Source: Porphyromonas sp. (GTDB taxonomy: Bacteria; Bacteroidota; Bacteroidia; Bacteroidales; Porphyromonadaceae). Taken from it: a stretch of 64,000 nt of DNA. Location: contig JAUNLH010000001.1 of assembly GCA_030532365.1 (NCBI GenBank), forward strand, positions 1 through 64,000. The letters run 5' to 3'. Positions within the stretch are counted from its first letter, which is position 1. Each line of letters starts with the position of its first letter. Shown here piece after piece: positions 27,861 through 36,912 of this stretch. A program made the position numbers and the translations under genes. A model generated the notes under the pieces. The model saw only the letters and a list, made by a program, of their open reading frames with translations. It was not told the origin of the DNA and searched no databases.

Positions 27861-29969
27861 ATGAAGACAAAGAAAGCACTCCTGCTGCTCTTGACCCTGC
27901 TCATAGCAGCACCGGTAGTACATGCCGATAAGGGCATGTATCTCATTGCAGCACTCCGCCAGGAAAATATGGATCGGATGAAAGAGCTAGGGCTCAAGCT
28001 CGATGCCGACGACCTGTATAACCCCAATGGTGATGCCCTCTCGGATGCCGTCGTCATCTTTGGCAATGGATGTACAGGTATCACTGTCTCTCAGGAGGGA
28101 CTCATCTTCACCAACCACCACTGCGGCTACGGGTCGATCCAAAAGCTAAGTAGTGTAGAGCATGACTACCTGAGAGATGGCTTCGTATCGCACCAGAAGA
28201 GCGAAGAGCTACCCGTCCCAGGGCTTTCTGTGCGCTACCTCAGGGAGTTTGTAGATGTCACCGCACAGGTACTAGCCTCGGTGGCAGACATGCACGACGC
28301 CGATCCTATGGCGCGGTACAGAGCGATCCAGGAGACCATGGAGCAGATAGCTAAGCCTTATGCAGAGATGGACCACACCGAGGCGGATGTCTATCCTTTT
28401 TATGAGAATAACGCCTACTTCCTAGTGATTTATGACGTCTTCACCGACGTCCGCCTTGCCTTTGCACCGCCCACATCTCTCGGTAAGTTTGGTGCCGACA
28501 CCGACAATTGGATGTGGCCACGCCATACCAACGACTTCTCAGTCTTCCGTGTCTATGCCGACGCGAACAATAAGCCGGCCGACTACTCTGCCAACAATAA
28601 GCCCTACAAGCCGCGCTATGTCGCCAAGGTCTCTACAAGCGGGGTCAAGGAGGGTGACTACTCCATGACCATCGGCTTCCCTGGCTCTACAGACCGCTAC
28701 CTCAGCTCTTGGGGTGTGATCAACCGTATGGAAAACCAAAATGAGCCACGTATCTTGGTCCGCGGTATCAAGCAAGAGATCTGGCAGCAGCACATGCAGG
28801 CCGACCAAGCCACACGCATACAGTACGCTTCTAAGTATGCAGGTAGCTCCAACTACTGGAAAAACTCCATAGGCATGAACCGAGGTCTCCGCAAGCTCAA
28901 TGTGGTAGGCAAGAAGCAAGAGATCGAGAGACAGTTTGCCGAGTGGGTGGCACAAGATCCTGCTCGCCAAGCGAAGTACGGTGCAGTCCTATCCCGACTA
29001 GAGTCGAGCCTAAAGGCAAGTGGACCACTTGAGCACGACGCAATGATCCTCACCGAGGCACTCAATGGCATCGAGCTAAGACCTCTCACTGCCATGCCAT
29101 CGTCAGACATCGACGCCTTTGATGCAGAGGTACTCTACAAAGACTTCAGCCCAGAGGTGGCAAAAGCGACACTACCGGCTATGCTGCGCGTGGTGAAGGA
29201 GCATGTAGCACCCGAACACCTGCCCGACATCTACACCGAGATCGACGAGAAGTTTGCAGGCAACTACGAGCGCTATGCAGAGTATGTGTACAACAATTCG
29301 GTCGTCGTACAGAAGCACCGGATCCTCGAAGCACTCAAGAACTACAAGACCTTTAGCGCTGCACACGACAGCGATCCCGCGGTGATCCTAGTCCGTAGCT
29401 TCCAGAAGAGGATCGGAGAGATCTGGCAAAAGGCAAATGGCTATACCTTCGACTACTACGATGCACGCAGGCTCTTCTTTGCCGGACTTCAAGAGATGTC
29501 ACCCACTTATCTCCCGAGCGATGCTAATTTCACAATGCGCCTCAGCTACGGTAGTGTAGGGGGTTACAAGCCCTTTGACGCTGCATGGTACGACTACTAT
29601 ACCACAGAAGACGGTATCCTAGAGAAGCAAGACCCGACCTCACACGAGTTCACCGTACAGCCCGAGATACTCAAGATGCTGAGGGATAAAGACTTCGGAG
29701 ACTACGCCGACGAAGATGGCAAGCTACACATCTGCTTCATCTCCAACAACGACATCACTGGTGGCAACTCAGGCAGCCCGGTATTCAATGGCGATGGCAA
29801 CCTGATCGGACTCGCCTTCGACGGCAACTGGGAGGCAATGAGTGGCGACATTGAGTTTGAGCCCAACCTCCAGCGCTGTATCAACGTAGACATACGTGCC
29901 GTGCTCTGGGCGATCCACAACTGGGGCAAGGCCGACAACCTCATCGACGAGTTGACACTCGTACCCTAA
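27861..29969 (+). CDS. S46-family dipeptidyl-peptidase (DPP7-like)
   Basis: A 702-residue periplasmic serine peptidase that removes dipeptides from peptide N-termini, a key nutrient step in asaccharolytic Porphyromonas relatives. A signal peptide (ends VVHADK, about residue 22) is present. The chymotrypsin-like site shows TNHHCG (residues 84-89) and catalytic Ser637 in TGGNSGSPV. The residue 18 after the catalytic Ser is Gly (FDGNW), the position described as Gly in DPP7 (hydrophobic P1) and Arg in DPP11 (acidic P1). DPP7-like specificity is therefore favoured, by alignment from memory. It has its own promoter and terminator. Confidence 0.93.
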   Translation: MKTKKALLLLLTLLIAAPVVHADKGMYLIAALRQENMDRMKELGLKLDADDLYNPNGDALSDAVVIFGNGCTGITVSQEGLIFTNHHCGYGSIQKLSSVEHDYLRDGFVSHQKSEELPVPGLSVRYLREFVDVTAQVLASVADMHDADPMARYRAIQETMEQIAKPYAEMDHTEADVYPFYENNAYFLVIYDVFTDVRLAFAPPTSLGKFGADTDNWMWPRHTNDFSVFRVYADANNKPADYSANNKPYKPRYVAKVSTSGVKEGDYSMTIGFPGSTDRYLSSWGVINRMENQNEPRILVRGIKQEIWQQHMQADQATRIQYASKYAGSSNYWKNSIGMNRGLRKLNVVGKKQEIERQFAEWVAQDPARQAKYGAVLSRLESSLKASGPLEHDAMILTEALNGIELRPLTAMPSSDIDAFDAEVLYKDFSPEVAKATLPAMLRVVKEHVAPEHLPDIYTEIDEKFAGNYERYAEYVYNNSVVVQKHRILEALKNYKTFSAAHDSDPAVILVRSFQKRIGEIWQKANGYTFDYYDARRLFFAGLQEMSPTYLPSDANFTMRLSYGSVGGYKPFDAAWYDYYTTEDGILEKQDPTSHEFTVQPEILKMLRDKDFGDYADEDGKLHICFISNNDITGGNSGSPVFNGDGNLIGLAFDGNWEAMSGDIEFEPNLQRCINVDIRAVLWAIHNWGKADNLIDELTLVP

Positions 29970-29993
29970 GAGGTTGATACAACCTAAACCCCG

Positions 29994-30030
29994 GAGCCCC
30001 GTACCTAGCGACCCTAGGCACGGGGCTCTC
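29994..30030 (+). terminator. Terminator of the S46 peptidase gene
   Basis: GAGCCCCGT (29994-30002) pairs with ACGGGGCTC (30020-30028), with an inner CCTAG/CTAGG stem, 25 bp after the stop codon; TCTTATTT follows. Confidence 0.8.
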
Positions 30031-30036
30031 TTATTT

Positions 30037-30061
30037 CGATTCCGACGGAGGTCGGACGTCG
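30037..30061 (+). repeat. Solo stem 1 of the three-hairpin family (copy VI)
   Basis: CGAtTCCGAC-GGAG-GTCGGACGTCG followed by CACCCC matches stem 1 of copies II and IV, alone, without the core or other stems. It sits 28 bp before copy E of the 23-bp-period family. Confidence 0.65.
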
Positions 30062-30088
30062 CACCCCACTAGACCTAGAGTAGGTAGA

Positions 30089-30199
30089 AGCTAAGCTCCG
30101 AACTTAAAAATTCTAAGTTCCCAACTTAGATGTATCGAAGTTCCCAACTTAGACAACTCTAAGTTCCCAACTCAGATTTTCCGAAGTTCCCATCTCCAA
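30089..30199 (+). repeat. 23-bp-period palindromic repeat element, copy E
   Basis: Units at 30089, 30112, 30135, 30158 and 30181. Unit 2 is the perfect core TCTAAGTTCCCAACTTAGA. Linkers are TGTA, CAAC and TTTT. It closely matches copies F and H and can serve as the consensus. Confidence 0.9.
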
Positions 30200-30310
30200 C
30201 TTCACGCCGTAGCGAGGTCAACTTTTTGCAAAGTGGATGGGGCATATTTTTACAACCAAGCAAAATAGTGGCTATGAGGGGGCTTGAATCTTCGACCACA
30301 GGGCACACTA

Positions 30311-30341
30311 TTGAAAATCGGTACAAAAAGGGGTATCTTTG
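30311..30341 (+). promoter_or_regulatory. Promoter of the pdxJ-exbBD-tonB operon
   Basis: TTG (30311-30313), a 20-nt spacer and TATCTTTG (30334-30341) fit the consensus well. The start point would be near 30348. The upstream in-frame ATG at 30339 lies inside this promoter, so translation from 30375 is preferred. Confidence 0.75.
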
Positions 30342-30374
30342 AGTTTGGAAACAAAAGGAAAAGGGCAATCAGAG

Positions 30375-31103
30375 ATGACAAAGCTAAGTGTAAACATCAA
30401 TAAGATTGCCACCCTACGCAATGCGCGCGGAGAGAATAACCCCGATGTGGTAGAGGTGGCAAAGGATGTCCAACGATTTGGGGCAAATGGGATCACCGTA
30501 CACCCAAGGCCCGATGAGCGCCATATCCGCTACAGAGATGTCTATGATCTACGACCGGTAGTGGAGACTGAGTTTAACATCGAGGGCTACCCCTCAGAGG
30601 CGTTTATCGATCTTGTGACTGACGTCAAGCCCGAACAGGTGACCCTCGTGCCAGATGCTCCCGATGTGATCACCAGCAATGCCGGATGGCGGGTGAGGGA
30701 GCACTTCGACTTTCTCCGCAAGATCCTCCAGCACTTCAAGAGCCACGGCATCCGCACTTCAATCTTCATCGAGCCGGAGGTACTCGACGACATACGTGCC
30801 AGCCGAGAAGTAGGCGCTGACCGGGTAGAGCTCCGCACGGGTCCCTACGCCATTGACTACAAGAAGGATCGCGAGGCAGCCATCAAGCCGCTCATCAAAG
30901 CAGAGCGATACGCTCATGAGATAGGGCTGGGTGTCAATGCTGGGCACGACCTAGACCTAGACAACTTGCCATTCCTCTCATATCACATCCCCACCATAGA
31001 CGAAGTATCCATCGGGCACGCACTCATCTGCGACGCCCTCTACCTAGGACTAGAGGAGACCGTACACAGGTATCTCGCCGCCCTCGATGTACGATCAAAG
31101 TAA
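30375..31103 (+). CDS. pdxJ: Pyridoxine 5'-phosphate synthase
   Basis: A 242-residue TIM-barrel enzyme that condenses 1-deoxyxylulose 5-phosphate with 3-amino-2-oxopropyl phosphate to form pyridoxine phosphate, the last ring-building step of the DXP-dependent vitamin B6 route. Recognisable parts are [17 protein letters not shown] at the start, [13 protein letters not shown] (about 42-54), QVTLVPD (about 90) and [15 protein letters not shown] (about 185-200). The start is ATG 30375, downstream of the promoter. It is first in an apparent operon with the ExbB/ExbD/TonB genes, an arrangement I believe common in Bacteroidales. Confidence 0.96.
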   Translation: MTKLSVNINKIATLRNARGENNPDVVEVAKDVQRFGANGITVHPRPDERHIRYRDVYDLRPVVETEFNIEGYPSEAFIDLVTDVKPEQVTLVPDAPDVITSNAGWRVREHFDFLRKILQHFKSHGIRTSIFIEPEVLDDIRASREVGADRVELRTGPYAIDYKKDREAAIKPLIKAERYAHEIGLGVNAGHDLDLDNLPFLSYHIPTIDEVSIGHALICDALYLGLEETVHRYLAALDVRSK

Positions 31104-31143
31104 ATATTAAAGACACTCTCCATAACAGACTGATACAGAAAGT

Positions 31144-31857
31144 ATGTTACTACAAATTACTACTGACACACTTGCCGGTGCCGCGTCAGCGATGCCGGAG
31201 CTCTCACCCGTAGGAGTTGCAGAGATAGCACCCTCAATGACCATATGGGATCTTGCGCTCAAAGGAGGCTGGATCATGGTGGTCCTCCTGATACTCTCGC
31301 TCTTTGCTTGCTATATATTTGTCGAGCGGCTTCTACTCTTCAGGCAAGTAGGCAAGACCGATCCTGACTTCCTCCATAAGATCAGGGACTACATACGTGA
31401 GGGCAAGCGACAGTCGGCACTCGATCTATCTGCCAACAACAAGACCATCGGCGCACGAATGATCGAGAAGGGTATTCAGCGCCTTGGACGCCCCGTGAGT
31501 GACATCTCCGCAGCGATAGAAAATGTAGGAAACATCGAGGTTGCAAAGCTCGAGCGTGGGCTACCAGCGATGGCGACCATAGCTTCGGGTGCACCGATGA
31601 TCGGATTTCTCGGCACGGTGACCGGTATGATACGGGCTTTCTATGACATGGCATCGGCAGGTGCCAATATAGATGTCGCACTGCTCTCCTCCGGTATCTA
31701 CGAGGCACTCGTGACCACTGTCGGCGGTCTGGTGGTGGGTATCTTGGCGCTCTTTGCCTACAACTACCTCACCTCGCAGATCGAGACACTGATCAACAAA
31801 GCTGAGTCCGACGCACTAGAGTTTATGGACCTCCTCTACGAGCCGACCTCAAAGTGA
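31144..31857 (+). CDS. exbB: MotA/TolQ/ExbB proton channel family protein
   Basis: A 237-residue inner-membrane protein with three membrane segments (about 38-60, 140-165 and 188-212). The conserved GAPMIGFLGTVTGMIRAF stretch near residues 150-167 is the family hallmark. With ExbD it forms the proton-driven motor that powers TonB. ExbB is preferred over TolQ because a TonB-type gene follows. Gap to exbD is 11 bp. Confidence 0.92.
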   Translation: MLLQITTDTLAGAASAMPELSPVGVAEIAPSMTIWDLALKGGWIMVVLLILSLFACYIFVERLLLFRQVGKTDPDFLHKIRDYIREGKRQSALDLSANNKTIGARMIEKGIQRLGRPVSDISAAIENVGNIEVAKLERGLPAMATIASGAPMIGFLGTVTGMIRAFYDMASAGANIDVALLSSGIYEALVTTVGGLVVGILALFAYNYLTSQIETLINKAESDALEFMDLLYEPTSK

Positions 31858-31868
31858 GATAAAAGCCT

Positions 31869-32285
31869 ATGAAGCTAAAGCGAAAGAGCAAAGCGATGGA
31901 GACCTTTAGCATGTCCTCGATGACGGACGTGGTCTTCCTGCTACTTATCTTCTTTATGGTCACAAGTACCCTCGTGGTGACTAGCGCGATGAAGGTGACC
32001 CTGCCACAGTCCTCCGAGCAGACAGTGGCACGCCCGATGACTCGCATTACGATCGATAAAGACCTCAACTACTATGTCGCCATCGGCAATGATGAGGATC
32101 AGCCGATCGCCTTTGACGAGATCGCTCCTTTCTTACAGGAGACAATCGAAGAGATCCCTGAGATGTTTGTCGCACTCTATGCCGATGAGGAGGTGCCCTA
32201 CCGTGAGGTGGTGCAGATGCTCAACATCGCAGTGGAGAATAACTACCAGATGGTGCTCGCTACGCGCCCAATGGATAGGAAATAA
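31869..32285 (+). CDS. exbD: ExbD/TolR biopolymer transport protein
   Basis: A 138-residue protein with one N-terminal membrane helix (about 20-42, VVFLLLIFFMVTSTLVV) carrying the conserved Asp of MTDVVF that takes part in proton movement, and a periplasmic domain. It partners ExbB upstream and the TonB-like protein 6 bp downstream. Confidence 0.92.
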   Translation: MKLKRKSKAMETFSMSSMTDVVFLLLIFFMVTSTLVVTSAMKVTLPQSSEQTVARPMTRITIDKDLNYYVAIGNDEDQPIAFDEIAPFLQETIEEIPEMFVALYADEEVPYREVVQMLNIAVENNYQMVLATRPMDRK

Positions 32286-32291
32286 TGCTCT

Positions 32292-33122
32292 ATGTGGGGA
32301 AAGAAGTGGAATAAGAACGACCTCATCGCCCTCCTGATAGCACTAGCAATCCACGCCGGACTGATAGTGCTGATACTCTTCATCGTGCTCTCGCCAGCTC
32401 AGTTGCATGAGCGAGGAGGGATCCTTGTGAATATCGGCGACGTCGAGTTTGCATCTGGCGATCCCGCACAAGGGGTCTTTGAGCCCGATGCAGACGCAGC
32501 TCCGCCAGTGCTAGAGGAGCAACCGGCAGAGGAGACACTTCTAACTCAGGAGAGCCCAGAAGCACCTTCGATAGAGACACCACCGGATAATCACCCCACG
32601 CCAGAAGAAGTGGAAGCACAGCGCAGACGGGAAGCTGCACAGCGCGAAGAGCAACGCCGGAGAGCAGCCGAAGAGGAGGCAAAGCGCAAGCGAGACCAGA
32701 TCTCAAAAGCCGTCTCGGGGGCATTCGGCAACGCCGCAAAGGAGGAGCAAGGCGGAGCAGGTAGCACCCCAGAGGCTCCGACAGTGGGCAAAGAGGGCTC
32801 CACAGAGGGCAATGTGCCAAACGGAGGGGCCAACACAGGTGTGGGTGGCTTCGGAAGTTACGACCTCGGAGGACGCTCTATCATGGGTGGCGGACTGCCA
32901 CGCCCGAGCTACAATGCTCAGGTAGAGGGTACCATTCGCATCAAGATCACAGTTGACCCGACAGGCAAGGTGATCCGCACTGCCATAGCACCTGGCACCA
33001 CGATAGATGACTATCAGATGCAAAGTAGTGCCCTCAAAGCCGCAGCGCAGACGCGCTTCAATGCCGTCGATACTTCGCTCAACCAAGAGGGATACATCAC
33101 ATATCGGTACCAACTACGCTAG
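32292..33122 (+). CDS. tonB: TonB-family energy transducer
   Basis: A 276-residue protein anchored by one membrane helix (about 11-35). A proline/glutamate stretch (about 65-105) and an arginine/glutamate-rich coiled segment (about 107-140, REAAQREEQRRRAAEEEAKR) span the periplasm, then a glycine-rich part and a TonB C-terminal-like domain (about 200-275, GTIRIKITVDPTGKVI). It passes proton-motive energy from ExbBD to receptors such as the two SusC proteins here. The coiled segment recalls TolA, so a Tol role cannot be excluded. Confidence 0.87.
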   Translation: MWGKKWNKNDLIALLIALAIHAGLIVLILFIVLSPAQLHERGGILVNIGDVEFASGDPAQGVFEPDADAAPPVLEEQPAEETLLTQESPEAPSIETPPDNHPTPEEVEAQRRREAAQREEQRRRAAEEEAKRKRDQISKAVSGAFGNAAKEEQGGAGSTPEAPTVGKEGSTEGNVPNGGANTGVGGFGSYDLGGRSIMGGGLPRPSYNAQVEGTIRIKITVDPTGKVIRTAIAPGTTIDDYQMQSSALKAAAQTRFNAVDTSLNQEGYITYRYQLR

Positions 33123-33142
33123 TACACTCCCCGCTTTTTCAG

Positions 33143-33150
33143 TATCTTTG
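33143..33150 (+). promoter_or_regulatory. Promoter -7 box of the ferredoxin gene
   Basis: TATCTTTG fits TAnnTTTG; a -33 TTG is not seen at the usual distance. The leader would be about 112 nt. Confidence 0.45.
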
Positions 33151-33268
33151 CCGGGAGAGATGTGGGAACTCAGATCTACCTGAGATACTTGTCGCACGAA
33201 TTTACCTCAAGAGTCGCAGGTCTTTAAGCTCCGACATCACAATTCATCAACTTAGATAATACAAAGCT

Positions 33269-33436
33269 ATGGCACATGTAATTACTGACGAATGCATCGC
33301 TTGTGGCACCTGCATAGATGAGTGTCCGGTAGAAGCTATCTCCGAGGGCGAGATCTACTCTATTGACCCTGATCTTTGCATCGATTGCGGTGCTTGTGCA
33401 GAGGTATGTCCTACTGAGTGCATCGAGGCACACTAA
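33269..33436 (+). CDS. 2[4Fe-4S] ferredoxin
   Basis: A 55-residue protein starting MAHVITDECIACGTCID. Two classic C-x2-C-x2-C-x3-C(P) motifs are present: Cys9, 12, 15 with Cys19-Pro, and Cys37, 40, 43 with Cys47-Pro. This is the small clostridial-type electron carrier with two [4Fe-4S] clusters, usual in strict anaerobes. It is a single gene with its own promoter box and a 20-bp terminator stem. Likely partners are ferredoxin-dependent oxidoreductases elsewhere. Confidence 0.96.
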   Translation: MAHVITDECIACGTCIDECPVEAISEGEIYSIDPDLCIDCGACAEVCPTECIEAH

Positions 33437-33461
33437 CTCGGGAGCCCCGAAGCTCAAGTAG

Positions 33462-33518
33462 AAAAGAGATGTCCCATCCGGCTGAGTCACTGCTCACACC
33501 GGATGGGACATCTCTTTT
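33462..33518. terminator. Bidirectional terminator after the ferredoxin gene
   Basis: A perfect 20-bp inverted repeat: AAAAGAGATGTCCCATCCGG at 33462-33481 with its complement at 33499-33518, ending in TTTT on each strand. Loop 17 nt. It probably serves both ferredoxin and the leftward FKBP gene, with the 22-bp repeats between. Confidence 0.9.
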
Positions 33519-33541
33519 ATAGCCAATTCGCCCCTCACTAC

Positions 33542-33673
33542 ACTACAACTCGCAATGCGCTAAGTTGCAACCCGCGGAGAGTTGGGTTACAACTCGTAAA
33601 GAACGGAGTTGAAACCCGCAGAAAGCTGAGTAACTACCCGCAGAGAGCGGAGTTGCAACCAGCGGAGAGCTGG
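33542..33673 (+). repeat. Six 22-bp tandem repeats
   Basis: Imperfect 22-bp units start at 33542, 33564, 33586, 33608, 33630 and 33652. A typical unit is GTTGCAACCCGCGGAGAGTT plus GG; the pattern GTT-CAACxCGC-GAGAG is kept with substitutions. The array lies between the ferredoxin terminator and the 3' end of the FKBP gene and is not coding. It is unrelated to the 23-bp-period family. Confidence 0.85.
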
Positions 33674-33692
33674 GTTGGGGGCTTACTTGTAC

Positions 33693-34415
33693 TTACTCTG
33701 CAGGCACGTAAGGACGGACCTCAAGTAGCTCGCAGTCAAAGACTATGGTGCTATTTGGCTCGATGCTCCCACCTGCGCCATACTCGCCATACGCCAACTC
33801 TGAAGGGATCCAGAGGGTAAACTTTGACCCAGCTGGGAAGAGAAGTACACCTTCCTGCCATCCCTTGATCACATGCTCTAGGGCAAACGTTGCAGGCTCG
33901 TTGCGATCATGAGAGGAGTCGAACTTGGTACCATCAAGGAGCGTACCTGTATAGTGGATCACCACGGTATCCTGTACGGAGGTCGCCTTGATGCCATCTC
34001 CCATCTCCGTGACCTTGTATTGGAGACCGCTCTCAGTGGTAACTACGCCCTCTTTCTTAGCGTTCTCAGCTAGAAATTTCTCTCCCTCTTCCTTGTTCAT
34101 TGCCTTAGCTTCCTCCACGACGCGTGGGAAGTAATCTTGCAAGAACATCTGAGCTTCCTCCATGGTCATTTGGGTCTTCTCACCCTTCAAGCCCTTAGCT
34201 ATACCATTGAGCAGTATGTCTACATCCAGCTCCGGACCAGGCAGATTCTTAAGCTGCATACCCATGCCCTCTCCGGTTAGGATACCATTGGCATAGGCTG
34301 CACTATCGGCTGCTGTCTTAAGGGATACCTTACCACCTGTTACTCCACCTCCACAAGAGGTAGCCATTAGTCCGAATGTCAGGACTGCTGCGATTGAAAG
34401 TATTACTTTCTTCAT
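33693..34415 (-). CDS. FKBP-type peptidyl-prolyl isomerase lipoprotein
   Basis: A 240-residue Mip/FkpA-like isomerase that helps fold exported proteins. The lipobox ATSC gives lipidated Cys21. An FKBP N-terminal dimerisation domain (about 35-120) is followed by the FKBP catalytic domain (about 140-235) with VVIHYTGTLLDGTKFDSS, GWQEGVLLFPAGSKFTLWIP, YG and FDCELLEV. It follows a related cytoplasmic-type gene by 40 bp on the same strand, suggesting duplication and an operon. Confidence 0.93.
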   Translation of the reverse strand: MKKVILSIAAVLTFGLMATSCGGGVTGGKVSLKTAADSAAYANGILTGEGMGMQLKNLPGPELDVDILLNGIAKGLKGEKTQMTMEEAQMFLQDYFPRVVEEAKAMNKEEGEKFLAENAKKEGVVTTESGLQYKVTEMGDGIKATSVQDTVVIHYTGTLLDGTKFDSSHDRNEPATFALEHVIKGWQEGVLLFPAGSKFTLWIPSELAYGEYGAGGSIEPNSTIVFDCELLEVRPYVPAE

Positions 34416-34455
34416 AGTGTATAAAAAATTTATTGTTATTACTGTGCTTATTTCT

Positions 34456-35046
34456 TTATCCTTCGATGCCTAGCAGTTCGATGTCAAATATAAGCGTGCT
34501 GTAAGGCTCAATTGCTTGCCCGGCGCCATGCGCTCCGTATGCGTGCTGGTAGGGTATCGTCACCCTCCACTTATCACCTACGACCATCATTTGTAGCACC
34601 TCCTGCCAGCCTTGGATCACACCATTGACAGGGAAAGATGCCGGTTCTCCCCTCTCCACAGAGCTGTCAAAGACCGTACCATTGATGAGGGTACCATGGT
34701 AGTGACATGTAACCTTGTCGGTCAGCTTAGGCGACACCTCGCCGCTGCCCTTCTTTAGTACTTGGTACTGCACACCGGAGTCGAGCGTCGTCACATCCTC
34801 ACGATGCCCGTTGACGAGCTGAAACTCAGCCCCCGCTGCCTTGTTATTCTCAAACCTCTCCTCCTGTAGCTTCTGGAAGTATTCATTGATCACCTGCTTC
34901 GCCTCGTCGTAAGAGATGGCAGGCTGTTGCTCATTAAGCACATCCTCCAGACCCTTCAAGAAGTCCCTGGCGTTCAGCTCTTTGATCCCACTAGAGATGA
35001 AGTTATTACCAATGCTAAGCCCTAGGGCATAACTTATCTTATCCAT
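34456..35046 (-). CDS. FKBP-type peptidyl-prolyl isomerase, FklB-like
   Basis: A 196-residue isomerase with the same two-domain plan as its neighbour but no signal peptide, so probably cytoplasmic. The N-terminal helical domain (about 1-85) starts MDKISYALGLSIGNNF, and the FKBP domain (about 105-195) has VTCHYHGTLINGTVFDSS, GWQEVLQMMVVGDKWRVTIP and LIFDIELLGI. First gene of the pair. Confidence 0.93.
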   Translation of the reverse strand: MDKISYALGLSIGNNFISSGIKELNARDFLKGLEDVLNEQQPAISYDEAKQVINEYFQKLQEERFENNKAAGAEFQLVNGHREDVTTLDSGVQYQVLKKGSGEVSPKLTDKVTCHYHGTLINGTVFDSSVERGEPASFPVNGVIQGWQEVLQMMVVGDKWRVTIPYQHAYGAHGAGQAIEPYSTLIFDIELLGIEG

Positions 35047-35105
35047 ATCTTTTTTTATTATTATCCTTATTCTATTATTACAAGTTGCATCTCAGTTATT
35101 CCGTA

Positions 35106-35113
35106 CAAAGGTA
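35106..35113 (-). promoter_or_regulatory. Promoter -7 box of the FKBP gene pair
   Basis: Minus-strand TACCTTTG, 60 bp upstream of the fklB-like start. The divergent plus-strand pepD gene has only a weaker box, TATCTTTA at about 35212. Confidence 0.5.
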
Positions 35114-35260
35114 GGCAAAATAATAGAGATCCGTGTTGTATTGATAATCATTGCCGGTGCTTTGAGCGACAAATTGGCAGTAACCTCAGTGGTTAAAGGC
35201 AAAAAATGGTATCTTTACTAGTAGAATGCAGAATTTTCAAACCTAAAGAGAAAGAAATTT

Positions 35261-36724
35261 ATGATCAATCACGAGCCTAAGATACTTTTCAAGTACTTCG
35301 ACGAGATCACCAAGGTACCACGCCCCTCAAAGAAGGAGGAGAAGATCATCGCTTACATCGAAAACTTCGCCAAGGAGCACAATCTCCCATTTAAGAAAGA
35401 CGCTGTAGGCAATATCCTCATCTCAAAGCCGGCTACTCCAGGATACGAAGATCGCAAGAGCATCGTCATGCAGAGCCACATGGATATGGTGGCTGAGAAG
35501 AATAACGACGTTGACTTTGACTTCGACAACGATGCCATCAAGACCAAAGTGGTAGACGGATGGCTCATGGCTGAGGGCACCACTCTTGGCGCTGACAATG
35601 GTATAGGTGTCGCTACCCAGCTAGCAATCCTCGCCTCCGACGACATAGAGCACGGGCCCATCGAGTGTCTCTTCACCGTTGATGAGGAGACCGGACTCAC
35701 CGGCGCGATGGCACTGGAGTCAGGCTTTTTCGACAGCAAGATCCTGCTCAATCTCGACAGCGAGGACGAGGGCGAGCTCTTTATAGGCTGCTCAGGTGGT
35801 CGTGGCACGATGGCAGAGTTTTATTACGACAAGACCTACGCCGACCCCCATCTCCTCTACCTCGAGATCACAGTCAAGGGGCTCCGTGGCGGGCACTCCG
35901 GTGGCGACATACACGTAGGGCTTGGCAATGCGGTTAAGATCCTAGCGCGCACGCTCTACCAGCTCGACGCTGAGGTGCCATTTATCCTCGCAAGTATCGA
36001 CGGTGGCAACCTCCACAATGCCATAGCACGAGAGGCACACGCCATCATCGGCATCGACCCAAACGACAAGGAGGATGTCGCAGTGTTTGTCAATCAGTTT
36101 AGCGCAGAAGTTCAAAACGAGCTCCACGCCGTCGACCCAGATGTCAAGATCACGGTTAGCTCCACGCAGAAGCCGGAGTTTACCATCGACGACGAGACGA
36201 CAGCCCGACTCATCAACGCCCTCATAGCCTGCCCGCACGGCGTACTAGGCATGAGCCATACGATTGAGAACCTAGTAGAGACCTCTAATAACCTCGCTTC
36301 GGTAAAGATGCACAATAAGGAGGGCGAAGAGGTGATCTTTGTAGAGACCAGCCAGCGGAGCTCCACCGACTCCCTCATCGAGATGGCTGCCAATATGGTC
36401 GAAGCCACCTTTACCAACGCTGGAGCCTTTGTCTACGAGCGCGACGGCTACCCAGGCTGGCAGCCCAATACTGACTCCGAGATCCTGAAGATAGCCAAGG
36501 AGAGCTACGAGAGACTATTCAACAAGGAGCCAAAGATACTGGCTATCCACGCTGGTCTAGAGTGCGGTCTCTTCAAGGAGAAATACCCCTATCTCGATAT
36601 GATCTCCTTTGGTCCGACCATGCGCGATGTACACTCGCCCAATGAGCGTCTGGATCTCCACACCGTCGAGCTCTGGTGGAAGCATCTCCTCGACGTGCTG
36701 AAGCATGCACCTAAGGAGGCATAA
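35261..36724 (+). CDS. pepD: Aminoacyl-histidine dipeptidase (peptidase D, M20 family)
   Basis: A 487-residue cytosolic dizinc dipeptidase that splits dipeptides, including Xaa-His. M20 motifs are visible: MQSHMDMVAEKN (metal His with catalytic Asp two residues later, near 70), TLGADNGIGVA (metal Asp near 111), VDEETGLTGA (catalytic Glu and metal Glu near 141-143), and a late GLECGLF near residue 431. Length is normal for PepD. It fits a peptide-fermenting lifestyle with the S46 peptidase and PepT. Monocistronic with its own terminator. Confidence 0.96.
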   Translation: MINHEPKILFKYFDEITKVPRPSKKEEKIIAYIENFAKEHNLPFKKDAVGNILISKPATPGYEDRKSIVMQSHMDMVAEKNNDVDFDFDNDAIKTKVVDGWLMAEGTTLGADNGIGVATQLAILASDDIEHGPIECLFTVDEETGLTGAMALESGFFDSKILLNLDSEDEGELFIGCSGGRGTMAEFYYDKTYADPHLLYLEITVKGLRGGHSGGDIHVGLGNAVKILARTLYQLDAEVPFILASIDGGNLHNAIAREAHAIIGIDPNDKEDVAVFVNQFSAEVQNELHAVDPDVKITVSSTQKPEFTIDDETTARLINALIACPHGVLGMSHTIENLVETSNNLASVKMHNKEGEEVIFVETSQRSSTDSLIEMAANMVEATFTNAGAFVYERDGYPGWQPNTDSEILKIAKESYERLFNKEPKILAIHAGLECGLFKEKYPYLDMISFGPTMRDVHSPNERLDLHTVELWWKHLLDVLKHAPKEA

Positions 36725-36758
36725 GCCCCCATCGCGGCTCTAAGCTGCAGATATGACC

Positions 36759-36795
36759 AAGTCCGAGGAGTCAGGGTGTCTGACTCCTCGGACTT
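36759..36795 (+). terminator. Terminator of pepD
   Basis: A perfect 16-bp stem (AAGTCCGAGGAGTCAG at 36759-36774 with 36780-36795), loop GGTGT, followed by TCTTATTTTCTTT. Confidence 0.9.
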
Positions 36796-36912
36796 TCTTA
36801 TTTTCTTTGGGGAGAAAACAGTATCATATTTCGTATTAAGGCATTAAGAATACGCAACTCCAGCACACCCTCGAAGGGTCGGCTAATCATGCGGCATCCG
36901 AAGTAGGGCTGA

